Origin: Mariniflexile gromovii
GTDB taxonomy: Bacteria > Bacteroidota > Bacteroidia > Flavobacteriales > Flavobacteriaceae
NCBI RefSeq assembly: GCF_017814435.1
Contig: NZ_JAGJCB010000015.1
Coordinates: 28,493 to 92,492, forward strand
Length of the DNA: 64,000 nt
Direction: 5' to 3'
Shown here: in pieces, positions 34,069-43,314 of the stretch
Layout: each line of letters opens with the position of its first letter
Position numbering within the stretch: the first letter of the stretch is position 1
Made by a program: the position numbers and the translations under genes
The notes under the pieces: model-generated
The model's database searches: none
What the model was told of the DNA's origin: nothing
What the model saw: only the letters and a program-made list of their open reading frames with translations

Positions 34069-34165
34069 GTGACCTAAATCACTTTTCAAGATTGATATAC
34101 ATCACAAAAAATACGTGATGTATGTCCTCGCACACATTTTGGTTTTCATAGAATTTTGTATCGAA
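34069..34165 (+). promoter_or_regulatory. CRP-like operator and promoter region before the cupin gene
   Basis: GTGACCTAAATCAC at 34069-34082 is a GTGA-N6-TCAC palindrome. It is followed by a second inverted pair, ATACATCAC and GTGATGTAT, with 9 nt between (34096-34123). The block GTGATGTA..TCCTCG.ACACA downstream is almost repeated before the cyclase gene at 35.87 kb. A TTTTG.TAT-type -10 area lies near 34155. Confidence 0.6.
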
Positions 34166-34184
34166 CAATTAAATACAATGTACT

Positions 34185-34667
34185 ATGAAAACTACAAGAA
34201 CATTATTTCTATTATTTACGGTAATTGCTATAGGTTTTAACGCTTATGCGCAAGAAGACAAAAGACCGTTAATGGGTAACGCCTACGGTATTATTAATAT
34301 TGATGAATACGTAACGCTACTTCCTAAAAGTCATAATGGTATCATCAAGGACATCAGATTAATAGACCGTGAACACGCAGGCGTTAGAATCTTTCGGTTG
34401 TATGACGAAGTGCCTATGCACTACCACGCAAAATCTGATGCCTACCTCTACATTTTAAATGGCAAAGCAGAATTTTATGTTGCCGATAAAGGTCCTGTTG
34501 TTGCAGGAAAAGGCGACTTACTTTTTTGGGGGAAAGGTACAGCACACGGAAACGGAAAAATTTTAGAAGGTCCGTTAGACGTACTCGTTTTTGATGCCAT
34601 TGCCAGAGACCCAAGCGATGTTATCTGGATAGACCCATCAACCCAAAAGAAATTTTTAGGCAACTAA
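34185..34667 (+). CDS. secreted cupin-domain protein
   Basis: This 160-aa protein has a signal peptide (residues 1-22, ending AYAQ) and one small cupin barrel with VPMHYHAKSDAYLYILNGKAE as first metal motif and GTAHGNGKI as second; His residues in both are present. The biochemical role is unknown; cupins of this size act as isomerases, dioxygenases or sugar-binding proteins. It is the first gene after the CRP-like operator and is followed 33 bp later by the MRJP-like gene. Confidence 0.85.
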   Translation: MKTTRTLFLLFTVIAIGFNAYAQEDKRPLMGNAYGIINIDEYVTLLPKSHNGIIKDIRLIDREHAGVRIFRLYDEVPMHYHAKSDAYLYILNGKAEFYVADKGPVVAGKGDLLFWGKGTAHGNGKILEGPLDVLVFDAIARDPSDVIWIDPSTQKKFLGN

Positions 34668-34700
34668 TCAAATCATATTCACTTTTTAAAAACAATAACG

Positions 34701-35798
34701 ATGAAAACAATAACAATTATAAAAACAGTCTTGTTCGCATTTGTAATGAATTTTACACTATTAGCACAAGCACAATTAGAAACGATAGCAACATTTCCAG
34801 AATCTAGACCAGGAAATATAACGGTGTCTAAGGACGGAAGAATATTTGTAACAATGAGCGCCTTAAGTGCTTCAAAATATATGGTGAAAGAAATATTGCC
34901 TAATGGAGAAGCCATTCCGTTTGGTGATAAAGAATGGATTGTAAAACCAGAAAACGGAAGTATAAAAGGTATCAATTCAACTATCGGAATTCAAGCAGAT
35001 GCTAACGGAATACTTTGGGTGTTGGATATGGGTAACGTGAAACAAAATCAGGTTCCAAAATTGGTTGGTTTTGATTTGGTGACCGGTAATGTAACAAAAG
35101 TTTTTCCTATCCCGAATACGGTATTATCAACAAAACCTTTTTTACAGGATTTTGTAATCGATGTGAAAAACAACACTGCGGTAATTGCAGATATGACCGA
35201 TGCTTTAAATCCGCCAATTGCACCAGCTTTTGTAGTGATAAACTTAGAAACGGGTTATATAAGACGAGTTCTGGAAGGGAATGCTTCGTTTTTGTCGGCA
35301 GATGAACCAGTGAAAATTCACGGAAGATTGGTCTCTCATAAAAGAAAAGATGGTACTACCATACAGCCAAGATATCCTTTAAATCCAATTTCTATAGATG
35401 ACGAAAACAAGTATATCTACTATGGTGCAATGGGGAATACCAAAATTTACCGTATTCCATCTGCTGTTTTAGCGGATGAAAGTAAACAAGATAGCGACCT
35501 GAATAAGTACATCGAATTTTATGCCAACAAACCAAAATCTGACGGATTTAAAGTGGGTGCAAACGGCAAAGTATATGTCACCGATGTTGAAAATTCAGCT
35601 ATTGTAGAAAGTACGCCTGCTGGAATGAAAACCATTGCACAATCTAAAAAAGACCTGTCTTGGCCAGATGGTGTTGCTATACACGGAAACTACTTGTATA
35701 TCGTAGCAAATCAGCTTCATAATCTGCCTTTGTTAAATGAAGGAAAAGATGCTAGTAAACCGCCATACTTGGTATTAAAAATGAAGCTTAAAGATTAA
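34701..35798 (+). CDS. Yellow/major-royal-jelly-like secreted beta-propeller
   Basis: This 365-aa protein has a signal peptide (about 1-25) and the features of the bacterial MRJP/Yellow family, often annotated as L-dopachrome-tautomerase-related: ATFPESRPGNITVSKDGRIF, WIVKPENGSIKGINSTIGIQ and DLSWPDGVAIHGNYLYIVAN. It is predicted to be a six-bladed propeller located in the periplasm or outside. It may bind or isomerise small aromatic compounds, but no activity can be read from sequence. It is cotranscribed with the cupin gene. Confidence 0.85.
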   Translation: MKTITIIKTVLFAFVMNFTLLAQAQLETIATFPESRPGNITVSKDGRIFVTMSALSASKYMVKEILPNGEAIPFGDKEWIVKPENGSIKGINSTIGIQADANGILWVLDMGNVKQNQVPKLVGFDLVTGNVTKVFPIPNTVLSTKPFLQDFVIDVKNNTAVIADMTDALNPPIAPAFVVINLETGYIRRVLEGNASFLSADEPVKIHGRLVSHKRKDGTTIQPRYPLNPISIDDENKYIYYGAMGNTKIYRIPSAVLADESKQDSDLNKYIEFYANKPKSDGFKVGANGKVYVTDVENSAIVESTPAGMKTIAQSKKDLSWPDGVAIHGNYLYIVANQLHNLPLLNEGKDASKPPYLVLKMKLKD

Positions 35799-35838
35799 AT
35801 AAAATTATAAACAAGGTGATGTATGATCAAAATTAAAT

Positions 35839-35910
35839 GTGACATACATCACTTTAAAATAGTGATGTACATCCTCGTACACACTTGGCTTTAATCGGAA
35901 ATTTGTATAA
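35839..35910 (+). promoter_or_regulatory. CRP-like operator and promoter region before the cyclase gene
   Basis: GTGACATACATCAC at 35839-35852 is a perfect GTGA-N6-TCAC site. The segment GTGATGTACATCCTCG (35862-35877) repeats the arrangement found upstream of the cupin gene at 34115-34130, and TTTGTATAAG at 35900 may be part of the promoter. Confidence 0.6.
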
Positions 35911-35931
35911 GAAATTTAAAAACATATAAAA

Positions 35932-36870
35932 ATGAAAACAATAGTAAATATATTAAGAACAATTGCGTTAACAGCTACACTTTTTACTGCTTTAACTACA
36001 AACGCACAACAAGTACCAACGTCACCTTATGGAGCAGACGATGAAATTGGCGCACTAAACCTTTTGAATGAAGAAACGGTTTTGGATGCTGTAAAATTGG
36101 TTAAAAAAGGAAAAGTATACCGCTTAGGAATGGTGGTAAATGCACAAACTGCAGCTTTCCGTCACAGATACTTTCATATTGAAACTTTACAACCAGAAAC
36201 TGCTGCTGCAGGTTCTAACAAATTCACTTACGTAGATGATCAGTTAATTGGTTGGACAGGTGTTGGATCTCAAATAAACGGATTGGCACACTACGGTCGA
36301 GACAATGTGCATTATAACGGATATAAAGTAGAAGATTTTTTAACCGTTTCTGGTGTAAAAAAATTAGGTCTAGAAAAATTACCTCCAATTGTAACTAGAG
36401 GTATTGTATTGGATATGCGCTCATATTACAATCAAGACATTGTAAAAGAAGGTACTGTTTTTACAGTAGAAGATATTGAAAAAGTAGCCAAAAAACAAGG
36501 CATTGAAATCCGTAAAGGAGATGTGGTTTTGTTTTACACAGGATGGACAAAATTAATGGGTAAAGATGACAAACGTTACCTAGCTGGCGGACCTGGAATT
36601 GGTACGGAAGCTGCGCATTATTTAGGTAAAAAAGGAATTGTTGCAGCAGGTGCAGACAACTGGTCTTTTGAGGCTGTACCACACGAAAACAGCGAACTTT
36701 CTTTTCCTGTAAATCAAATGATGGCAACCGAATACGGTGTACAAGTATTGGAAAATATTCTTGTAGATGAGTTGGTTGAGGATAAAGCCTGGGAATTCCT
36801 TTTTGTATTAGGTCACCCTTTATATGAAGGCTCTACGCAAGTACAAATAAATCCTGTTGCCATTAAATAA
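35932..36870 (+). CDS. cyclase-family (kynurenine-formamidase-like) metal hydrolase, exported
   Basis: This 312-aa protein has a signal peptide (about 1-25, ending TTNAQQ) and the cyclase fold of the KynB/IsatinH family. The metal-binding stretch is GVGSQINGLAHYGRDNVHY, resembling the GTQxDGLxH subtype and not the classical HxGTHxD, and the later GDVVLFYTGWTKLM strand is conserved. Family members hydrolyse small amides or lactones. It is the first gene after the second CRP-like site and is followed 25 bp later by the MFS gene. Confidence 0.87.
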   Translation: MKTIVNILRTIALTATLFTALTTNAQQVPTSPYGADDEIGALNLLNEETVLDAVKLVKKGKVYRLGMVVNAQTAAFRHRYFHIETLQPETAAAGSNKFTYVDDQLIGWTGVGSQINGLAHYGRDNVHYNGYKVEDFLTVSGVKKLGLEKLPPIVTRGIVLDMRSYYNQDIVKEGTVFTVEDIEKVAKKQGIEIRKGDVVLFYTGWTKLMGKDDKRYLAGGPGIGTEAAHYLGKKGIVAAGADNWSFEAVPHENSELSFPVNQMMATEYGVQVLENILVDELVEDKAWEFLFVLGHPLYEGSTQVQINPVAIK

Positions 36871-36895
36871 CAATAACAAAAAACAATTAGAAATT

Positions 36896-38104
36896 ATGGA
36901 AACATCAACAATACATAGAGATACTACGCTAGCCAAAAAGAAGAGTCTACCAGCAGCATTATGGGCATTGACCATAAGTGCATTTGCTATAGGAACAACG
37001 GAATTTGTAATTGTAGGTTTATTATCTACCGTTGCAAACGATTTAGGCACATCATTAACATCAGCAGGATTATTAGTTAGTTTGTACGCCATTGGTGTTG
37101 CCATTGGTGCACCCATTTTAACTGCATTAACGGGTAAAATTCCAAGGAAACAATTACTAATGGGTATAATGTTACTATTTATAATTGGTAACGGTTTAGC
37201 AGCTATCTCACCAAGTTTTGAGTTGTTGCTATTATCTAGAGTGGTAACAGGTTTTGCTCACGGTGTATTCTTTTCTATTGGGTCTACCATTGCAGCTAGT
37301 TTGGTGCCAAAAGATAAGCGAGCAACAGCTATTTCTATAATGTTTGCTGGTCTTACCGTGGCTATTGTAACTGGCGTGCCTTTAGGAACATACATTGGTC
37401 AGAATTTTGGATGGAGAGCTACTTTTATTGGTGTTGCTTTATTAGGATTAGTAGGTGCAATAGCTAGTTTGGCTTTGGTTCCTAAAAACATCAAACAATC
37501 GGCTCCATTACGTCTTATAGACCAATTAAAAGTGATTAAGAATCCGTCTATTTTATTGGTGTTAGCCATTACCGCATTTGGTTATGGTGGTACGTTTGTC
37601 ACCTTTACCTACTTAACTCCGCTGTTAGAAGAAGTAACTGGTTTCTCTTCGGATATGACTAGTGTATTTCTTTTAATTTATGGAATTGCCATAGCAATAG
37701 GAAATATTATTGGTGGTAAAGTATCTAACAATAAACCAGGCAAAGCATTATTAGTAATGTTTGCGTTACAAGCCATCGTATTGTTTGTTTTATACTTCAC
37801 AGCTTCTAGCCAAATTTTTGCAATAATAACCTTGTTTTTTATGGGAATACTTGCTTTTTCAAATGTGCCAGCCTTACAACTATATGTAGTGAAAATGGCC
37901 GAAAAATATCTTCCTGGAACAGAAGACGTAGCATCTGCCTTGAACATTGCTGCTTTTAACGTTGGTATTGCCATTGGTGCTTATGTAGGCGGAATGGTTG
38001 TAGAATCGAGCTTAGGAATTGAAGCGACACCTTGGGTAGGAGGTTTACTGGTAATTGTTGGATTCCTGTTAACCCTAGTTTTATTCAAAAAAGAAAAAAT
38101 ATAA
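36896..38104 (+). CDS. MFS drug:H+ antiporter family exporter (DHA1 type)
   Basis: From the ATG at 36896 this 402-aa protein has twelve predicted membrane helices and the DHA1-type motifs TTEFVIVGLLSTVANDLG (helix 1) and GVPLGTYIGQNFGWRATF (motif C region), as in AraJ/YdhP-like exporters. It should export a small hydrophobic compound. Its position in the operon suggests it removes the substrate or product of the neighbouring cyclase, reductase or monooxygenase. The longer start at 36857 overlaps the cyclase gene and I reject it. Confidence 0.9.
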   Translation: METSTIHRDTTLAKKKSLPAALWALTISAFAIGTTEFVIVGLLSTVANDLGTSLTSAGLLVSLYAIGVAIGAPILTALTGKIPRKQLLMGIMLLFIIGNGLAAISPSFELLLLSRVVTGFAHGVFFSIGSTIAASLVPKDKRATAISIMFAGLTVAIVTGVPLGTYIGQNFGWRATFIGVALLGLVGAIASLALVPKNIKQSAPLRLIDQLKVIKNPSILLVLAITAFGYGGTFVTFTYLTPLLEEVTGFSSDMTSVFLLIYGIAIAIGNIIGGKVSNNKPGKALLVMFALQAIVLFVLYFTASSQIFAIITLFFMGILAFSNVPALQLYVVKMAEKYLPGTEDVASALNIAAFNVGIAIGAYVGGMVVESSLGIEATPWVGGLLVIVGFLLTLVLFKKEKI

Positions 38105-38112
38105 ATAATATA

Positions 38113-39054
38113 ATGATGACTACATTAAAATTTAGAAATAACGACGAAATGCCAATTTTAGGCTTAGGAACATTTAGATCTGAACCTAATGAAGTGTACA
38201 ATTCAGTACTTTCCGCTATTAAAATTGGATACAGACATATTGATTGTGCTGCGGCATACGGTAACGAAAAAGAAGTTGGTAATGCCATTGCTGAAGCAAT
38301 TAAACAAGGTTTGATCACAAGAGAAGATTTATGGGTGACTTCCAAATTATGGAATGCTTCTCACGGTGAAGAGAATGTGATTCCTGCGTTGAATCAAACT
38401 TTAGAAGATTTACAACTAGATTATCTAGACCTTTATCTTATCCACTGGCCAGTAGTTTTAAAAAAAGGAACCGAAATGCCAGAAAAAGCATCCGATTTTA
38501 TTCCATTATCAGAGGTGCCATTAACCAATACTTGGAAAGGGATGGAAGCTGCTTTAGAGCAAGGTCTTACAAAACATATTGGCGTGAGTAATTTCAATGA
38601 AAATCAGCTTAAAGAAATAATTGCGAGTGCAGTTCATAAACCAGAGATGAATCAAGTAGAAATGCATCCGTTTTTACAGCAGAAAGAATTAAAAGCATTA
38701 TGCTCGCATTTTGATATGCATCTAACAGCATATGCACCATTAGGTTCGCTTGTAGATGAAAATGCAGCATTACGCTTGTTGGAGAATGATACCATAATAA
38801 ACATCGCTTATTTAAGAAATATGTCGCCTGCACAAGTAGCATTGGCGTATACTATGCAACGAGGCATTGCAGTAATTCCTAAATCCATTAACGAAAAGAG
38901 GTTGCTTCAGAATTTAGAAACTATTAATTATACGCTTACAGAAGAAGATACGGCGTTGCTGAAGGATTTAGACAAGGGACACCGCTTTATAGATGGCAAA
39001 TTTTGGGAAGTTGACAACGGACCATACACCGCAGACAGTATCTGGAATGCTTAA
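38113..39054 (+). CDS. aldo-keto reductase (2)
   Basis: From the ATG at 38113 this 313-aa barrel enzyme has the catalytic tetrad Asp44/Tyr49 (IDCAAAYGNE), Lys78 (VTSKLW) and His111 (LIHWP). It resembles human-type aldehyde reductases more than the copy at 24.06 kb, having an insertion around FIPLSEVPLTNTWKGMEAAL. It begins 8 bp after the MFS stop, so it belongs to the same transcript. The longer start at 38032 lies inside the MFS gene and is rejected. Confidence 0.9.
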   Translation: MMTTLKFRNNDEMPILGLGTFRSEPNEVYNSVLSAIKIGYRHIDCAAAYGNEKEVGNAIAEAIKQGLITREDLWVTSKLWNASHGEENVIPALNQTLEDLQLDYLDLYLIHWPVVLKKGTEMPEKASDFIPLSEVPLTNTWKGMEAALEQGLTKHIGVSNFNENQLKEIIASAVHKPEMNQVEMHPFLQQKELKALCSHFDMHLTAYAPLGSLVDENAALRLLENDTIINIAYLRNMSPAQVALAYTMQRGIAVIPKSINEKRLLQNLETINYTLTEEDTALLKDLDKGHRFIDGKFWEVDNGPYTADSIWNA

Positions 39055-39061
39055 TCACATT

Positions 39062-39095
39062 ATTCATCAGGTGTCTTAGCGGATGCCTGATGAAT
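39062..39095 (+). terminator. hairpin between the reductase and LLM genes
   Basis: ATTCATCAGG (39062-39071) and CCTGATGAAT (39086-39095) form a perfect 10-bp stem. The T-run is weak, so partial readthrough into the LLM gene is likely. The hairpin covers the alternative start at 39083, which supports the later start. Confidence 0.5.
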
Positions 39096-39109
39096 TTAAA
39101 ACACACACT

Positions 39110-40078
39110 ATGAATCCATTTGATAGACTATACAAACCAGGTAAAATGACACTTGGCATAGAGTTTCCTTTAGATAACGATTGGTCATCAGAAGGTAACC
39201 GTAAACGTTTGGAAGACAACAGACCTTTTGGCGTGCCAGACATTTCTAACCATTTAGCATTGGCCCAACAAATTGACGAAGCTGGATTTGCTGCTTTATG
39301 GACGCGAGATGTTCCTGTGTACGACCCTAATTTTGGTGATGGCGCTCAATTGTTTGACACCTTACCATACTTGGGTTATTTAGCTGCAGCTACCAAAAAC
39401 GTTTTGTTGGGTACGGCAGCAATAGTATTACCATTGCAACAGCCTATAAAATTGGCAAAAGCTGCTGCTACCATAGAAAATTTAAGTGATGGCAGACTTT
39501 TGTTAGGTTTGGGTTTGGGAGACCGACCTGTGGAGTTCCCAATGTACAATATCGACTATAAAAAAAGACCTGAAATTTTTAGAAACAATCTTGACATTAT
39601 TAAAGAAGCTTGGAAAACGAATAGTGATTTAAAATCTAAATACGATTTTTTAACTAACGGTATAGAAGTTTATCCTAAACCGAACAAAGACATTCCGCTA
39701 GTCGTAGCCGGTCATTCTGGACAAAGTATTAATTGGATTGCCAAAAACGCGCAAGCTTGGTTCAATTACCCAAGACCTGTTGCCGAAACTTTAGAAAATC
39801 GAAAATACTGGTGCAACGCTTTGTATGACGAAGACCAAGCAGCAAAACCTTATATTTCAGCTATACATTTAAACCTATCTAAAGATGACAATGCGACTTT
39901 TAAACCACAACGTTTTGGTGGTACAGTAGGTATTAATCATCTTGAAAAATATTTAAAAGCATATGAAAATGTCGGAGTCAACCATATGGCAATAAACCTT
40001 AGAAAATCTGAAACACCCGTAAGTGAGGCTATTGCTAAAATTGAAGAAGTTGTATTACCGGAGTTTGTTACCTCTTAG
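39110..40078 (+). CDS. LLM-class (luciferase-like) flavin-dependent oxidoreductase
   Basis: From the ATG at 39110 this 322-aa TIM-barrel protein has the bacterial-luciferase-like pattern: LALAQQIDEAGFAALWTRDV, LGTAAIVLPLQQPIKLAKAA, then GRLLLGLGLGDRPVEF and IPLVVAGHSGQSINWIAKNA. Members use reduced FMN (or F420) to oxygenate or reduce small molecules. As the last gene of the 34-40 kb cluster it could act on the same unknown substrate as the aldo-keto reductase. A flavin reductase is not encoded nearby. Confidence 0.9.
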   Translation: MNPFDRLYKPGKMTLGIEFPLDNDWSSEGNRKRLEDNRPFGVPDISNHLALAQQIDEAGFAALWTRDVPVYDPNFGDGAQLFDTLPYLGYLAAATKNVLLGTAAIVLPLQQPIKLAKAAATIENLSDGRLLLGLGLGDRPVEFPMYNIDYKKRPEIFRNNLDIIKEAWKTNSDLKSKYDFLTNGIEVYPKPNKDIPLVVAGHSGQSINWIAKNAQAWFNYPRPVAETLENRKYWCNALYDEDQAAKPYISAIHLNLSKDDNATFKPQRFGGTVGINHLEKYLKAYENVGVNHMAINLRKSETPVSEAIAKIEEVVLPEFVTS

Positions 40079-40149
40079 TTACTTTTTTTACTATTATTTA
40101 AATAATTGACAAATAAAAATTAATCAATAATAATTCCTAAATTAATAAC

Positions 40150-40290
40150 GTGTGGCCAACAAAGAACTGAGCTAAAAAAATCTTTTAGGCCATTTTTAAA
40201 ATATGTCTTTGTTATCGGACATTCCTAGTTTTCTAAAGAAAATCAGAATACCGCAGCTTTTTATATAAATATACTTACCCGTTGTGTGCA
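40150..40290 (+). repeat. attC-like intergenic element, type A relative (4)
   Basis: Shares AACTGAGCTAAAAAA and the preceding CAACAA context with the left arm of the element at 24.92 kb, has a hairpin-forming middle (GTTTTC-TAAA-GAAAATC) and ends in CCCGTTGTGTGCAAC. It stands immediately before a truncated lipoprotein gene start at 40308. Confidence 0.5.
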
Positions 40291-40307
40291 ACAAAAAAAT
40301 ATCACCA

Positions 40308-40417
40308 ATGAAAAAAAAACAATAAAAACCATCATTTTAATTGCTCTAGTAAGCACTTTAACGAACTGTAACGGTCAAATAAAAAGTGATAAAAAACAAA
40401 CCGAACTAAAAACCTAA
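40308..40417 (+). pseudogene. remnant of a small lipoprotein gene after an attC-like site
   Basis: An ATG at 40308 is followed by nine A; as written, the frame stops after five codons. With the A-run two shorter or one longer, the frame reads a lipoprotein signal, KTIKTIILIALVSTLTNC, then NGQIKSDKKQTELKT and TAA at 40415. That would be about 35 residues with a lipobox ending in TNC. Either it is the decayed start of a former cassette gene or the poly-A run is a slippage or sequencing site. Confidence 0.5.
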
Positions 40418-40456
40418 ATCACATCGATTTAACAAATAACACTCTTTTTAGTCTTT

Positions 40457-42418
40457 TCATTTAAAGTTTGAAATGCCTTGTTTCAACCAATTATAATATT
40501 CATCAACATCGGGTGTATAAGCAACAGGGGGTATCAAGTTTTGTTCATCGTGCCCCATTAACACATAAAACGGTTGCGAATTGGTTTTGTATTTAATGGT
40601 TTGCAATTCGCTCCATTTTTGACCGATGTACTTTAGTTTTTTGCCCAGTTTTAATTGAGACTCGACCACGTCGCCGTCCTCCAACTCACGCTTATCATCA
40701 ACATACAAGGATATTAAAACCACATCGTTTTTCAGGATGTCCAAAACTTTGGGCTTCACCCACACGTTCTGTTCCATTTTTCGGCAATTCACACAGGCAT
40801 GCCCTGTAAAATCAATCATCACAGGTTTGCCTACTTTTTTGGCATAGGCCAAACCTTTGTCGTAATCGTTAAACGCCAAAATATTATGTGGTGGCATTAA
40901 ATGCGCACCTTCAGGGACTTCCTCAGGGCTTACCGAACCTCCAGAACCCAATTGGGTATAGCCCACACCATATGGCGACTCGCTATAATGTTGTGGTGGT
41001 GGGAAGGCACTTATTAAGTTCAACGGTGCTCCCCAAAGTCCTGGTATTATATAAATGGTGAAAGCCAAGGTAAGTAAACCGAAACTCAAACGCCCAACCG
41101 AAATATAAGTGACGGGGGAATCGTGGGGCAATTGTATTTTTCCGAAAAGGTAAAACGTCAAGGCTCCAAATATGGCAATCCAAATGGCGATGAACACTTC
41201 ACGTTCTAAAAAATGCAACTGCAATACCAAATCGGCATTTGATAAAAATTTGAATGCCAAAGCCAACTCTAAAAACCCTAAAACCACTTTTACTGTGTTT
41301 AACCATCCGCCCGATTTTGGCAATGAATTTAACCATCCCGGGAAAGCGGCAAACAAAGCGAACGGTAAGGCAATGGCCAACGAAAAACCGAACATACCAA
41401 TGATTGGTGCAAAACCCCCAAACGATGATGATGCCCCAATTATACTACCTACAAAGGGACCTGTACAAGAAAAAGAAACTATAGCCAGAGCTAAGGCCAT
41501 AAAGAAAATACCAACATACCCTCCTCTATCTGCTTTACTATCAATTTTATTTGCCCATGAATTAGGTAACATGATTTCAAATGCTCCTAAAAATGAAGCT
41601 GCAAAAATCACTAGTATAACAAAGAATATTAAGTTGAACCACACATTGGTTGCCAATGCGTTCAAAGAACTTGCTCCAAAAATGGCAACAACAATTGTCC
41701 CTAGTAATACATAAATAACAATTATAAAAATACCGTAAACTATAGCATTTCGTATACCTTCCAATTTACTTTTACTTTGCTTAGTAAAAAAACTTACAGT
41801 CATTGGTATAAGTGGAAATACACAAGGTGTAAATATTGCTACAAAACCTGCTCCAAGACCAAGAAAAAACACCATCCAAAGTCCTTGGTTACCACCTGAA
41901 TTATTGTCAGTTTCATTAACTTTCTCTGAAATTTTAGCGTCTTCATCAATACCGCTGGATGCTGTTTCATTTCTAATTTTGAACTCTAAATCTACTTCGG
42001 TTGGTGGTAGGCAGCGTGTATCGTCGCACACCATAAACTCCACAAAACCGTTGATGGTTTCAACGTGTTCATTAAGTTTTATTTTTTGTTTGAAAGTTGC
42101 CGATGCCTCAAAATATTTAATTTCCATTTCGAACACAGGGTCGTTTACCGTATGCCCTTCATCCTCTTCGGTATTGCCAATAATTTTGAAGGTTCCTTCG
42201 CTATCATCATAAGTAAACGAGGTGGGAATTGGGCCATTATCAGGCACACCTTGAGAATAAAGATGCCACCCTTTATCAATAGTGGCTTTTGAGATTAATA
42301 GATATTCAGTATCGGATAATTTTTCAACAGCGGTACTCCATTTTACGGGCTCCAAAACTTGGGCAAAAGTAGCTACCGAAAAAACAAATGCCGTTAAAGC
42401 AAAAAGAAACTTCTTCAT
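40457..42418 (-). CDS. dsbD: thiol:disulfide interchange protein DsbD
   Basis: This 653-aa inner-membrane protein moves reducing power to the periplasm. After a signal peptide (1-20) comes the periplasmic DsbD alpha domain (about 25-155, with the pair in CDDTRCLPP), eight or so membrane helices (about 180-480) with the essential Cys in [15 protein letters not shown], and a C-terminal thioredoxin domain with CxxC in [10 protein letters not shown] near residue 540. The layout is complete. Upstream and co-oriented (12 bp) is a stand-alone paralogue of the alpha domain. Confidence 0.95.
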   Translation of the reverse strand: MKKFLFALTAFVFSVATFAQVLEPVKWSTAVEKLSDTEYLLISKATIDKGWHLYSQGVPDNGPIPTSFTYDDSEGTFKIIGNTEEDEGHTVNDPVFEMEIKYFEASATFKQKIKLNEHVETINGFVEFMVCDDTRCLPPTEVDLEFKIRNETASSGIDEDAKISEKVNETDNNSGGNQGLWMVFFLGLGAGFVAIFTPCVFPLIPMTVSFFTKQSKSKLEGIRNAIVYGIFIIVIYVLLGTIVVAIFGASSLNALATNVWFNLIFFVILVIFAASFLGAFEIMLPNSWANKIDSKADRGGYVGIFFMALALAIVSFSCTGPFVGSIIGASSSFGGFAPIIGMFGFSLAIALPFALFAAFPGWLNSLPKSGGWLNTVKVVLGFLELALAFKFLSNADLVLQLHFLEREVFIAIWIAIFGALTFYLFGKIQLPHDSPVTYISVGRLSFGLLTLAFTIYIIPGLWGAPLNLISAFPPPQHYSESPYGVGYTQLGSGGSVSPEEVPEGAHLMPPHNILAFNDYDKGLAYAKKVGKPVMIDFTGHACVNCRKMEQNVWVKPKVLDILKNDVVLISLYVDDKRELEDGDVVESQLKLGKKLKYIGQKWSELQTIKYKTNSQPFYVLMGHDEQNLIPPVAYTPDVDEYYNWLKQGISNFK

Positions 42419-42429
42419 TATGTGCGGTT

Positions 42430-42876
42430 CTAATTTATTTTGAATTCTAAATCAACTTCGGTAGGGGGCAAACATCTGCTATCATCACAAACCATAAATT
42501 CAACCGTACCTTTAACTGTAAAAGATTCTTTTGATTTGAGTTTGATGCGTTGCTTAAAATTAGCTTTGGTTTCAAAGTATTTGATTTTCATCCCGAAAAT
42601 GGGATCGTTAACGGTATGTCCTTCACCTTCTGAAGCATTCCCTTTTTTAAGATAGTTGCCATTGCCTTGGTAGCTGAAACTTGTTGGGATTGGGCCATCT
42701 TTGGGTACATTTTGTGAATATAAATGCCAACCCTTATCGATGGTTGCAGTGGCAATAAGTTCATATTCAGAATCGGATATTTTTTTAACAGATGTGCTCC
42801 ATTTTACTGGTTTTAATATTTGGGCTTGCCCTACAAAGGCTATTATAAGTGTAAAAAATAAGATTAGTTTTTTCAT
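42430..42876 (-). CDS. stand-alone DsbD alpha-domain protein
   Basis: This 148-aa exported protein (signal 1-18) matches the N-terminal domain of the adjacent DsbD over nearly its full length: [20 protein letters not shown] versus [20 protein letters not shown], and both end in the [17 protein letters not shown] block. It keeps the two cysteines of the redox motif (CDDSRC). It most likely arose by tandem duplication and may act as a soluble electron acceptor or adaptor of DsbD, but it lacks membrane and thioredoxin parts. It lies 12 bp upstream of dsbD. Confidence 0.88.
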   Translation of the reverse strand: MKKLILFFTLIIAFVGQAQILKPVKWSTSVKKISDSEYELIATATIDKGWHLYSQNVPKDGPIPTSFSYQGNGNYLKKGNASEGEGHTVNDPIFGMKIKYFETKANFKQRIKLKSKESFTVKGTVEFMVCDDSRCLPPTEVDLEFKIN

Positions 42877-43076
42877 GTAGTAATATCATTTTTTGTGGCA
42901 ACAAGTTCTTCCATGTAAACATCCTTTAGGTATAGAGAGTTTATTTTTGAAGTTTCTTGTCCTATTGTTTTTAAAAAATTTAAATTATTGTTTTGGTTTA
43001 AATACTTGCAATTGTTACACCAAAGTATTGCTGTAAAATACATTTTTTCTAAATAATGGCAGCTCTTTTTGTACAC

Positions 43077-43314
43077 AATATTTACATGGGATTATAGCAC
43101 TAAAAAGAGCTTATAAAACAAAAATGCATTTCATTAATTTTGATTATTTATTGTGTAAAAATAAATTTTTAAAAACTGGCACCATTCTATTTAAGATAGT
43201 TTTAATAAAATAGGGCTGAAAAGTCAGCCCTATTTTAATTTCTTTTGGTCAAATTTGACAGATTAATTCAAATATTTAATCCATAAGTCTTTTTTGGTTG
43301 CGAAATAAAGTCTT
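43077..43314. other. intergenic region with no recognised gene
   Basis: A/T-rich and without a convincing frame. It holds the bidirectional hairpin at 43207-43236 and probably the promoter of the DsbD-domain pair at its left end. Confidence 0.5.
43207..43236. terminator. terminator after the GH19 gene
   Basis: AAAATAGGGCTGA (43207-43219) pairs perfectly over 13 bp with TCAGCCCTATTTT (43224-43236) with a 4-nt loop. A-rich and T-rich flanks make it bidirectional; it ends the minus-strand GH19 gene. Confidence 0.9.

Noticed and set aside
42873..43076. 67-aa minus-strand ORF overlapping the start of the DsbD-domain gene by 4 bp
   Set aside because: The ATGA overlap is attractive, but the product has an irregular composition (many N, K, C and Y), no recognisable feature and no family. 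It lies in A/T-rich promoter DNA.
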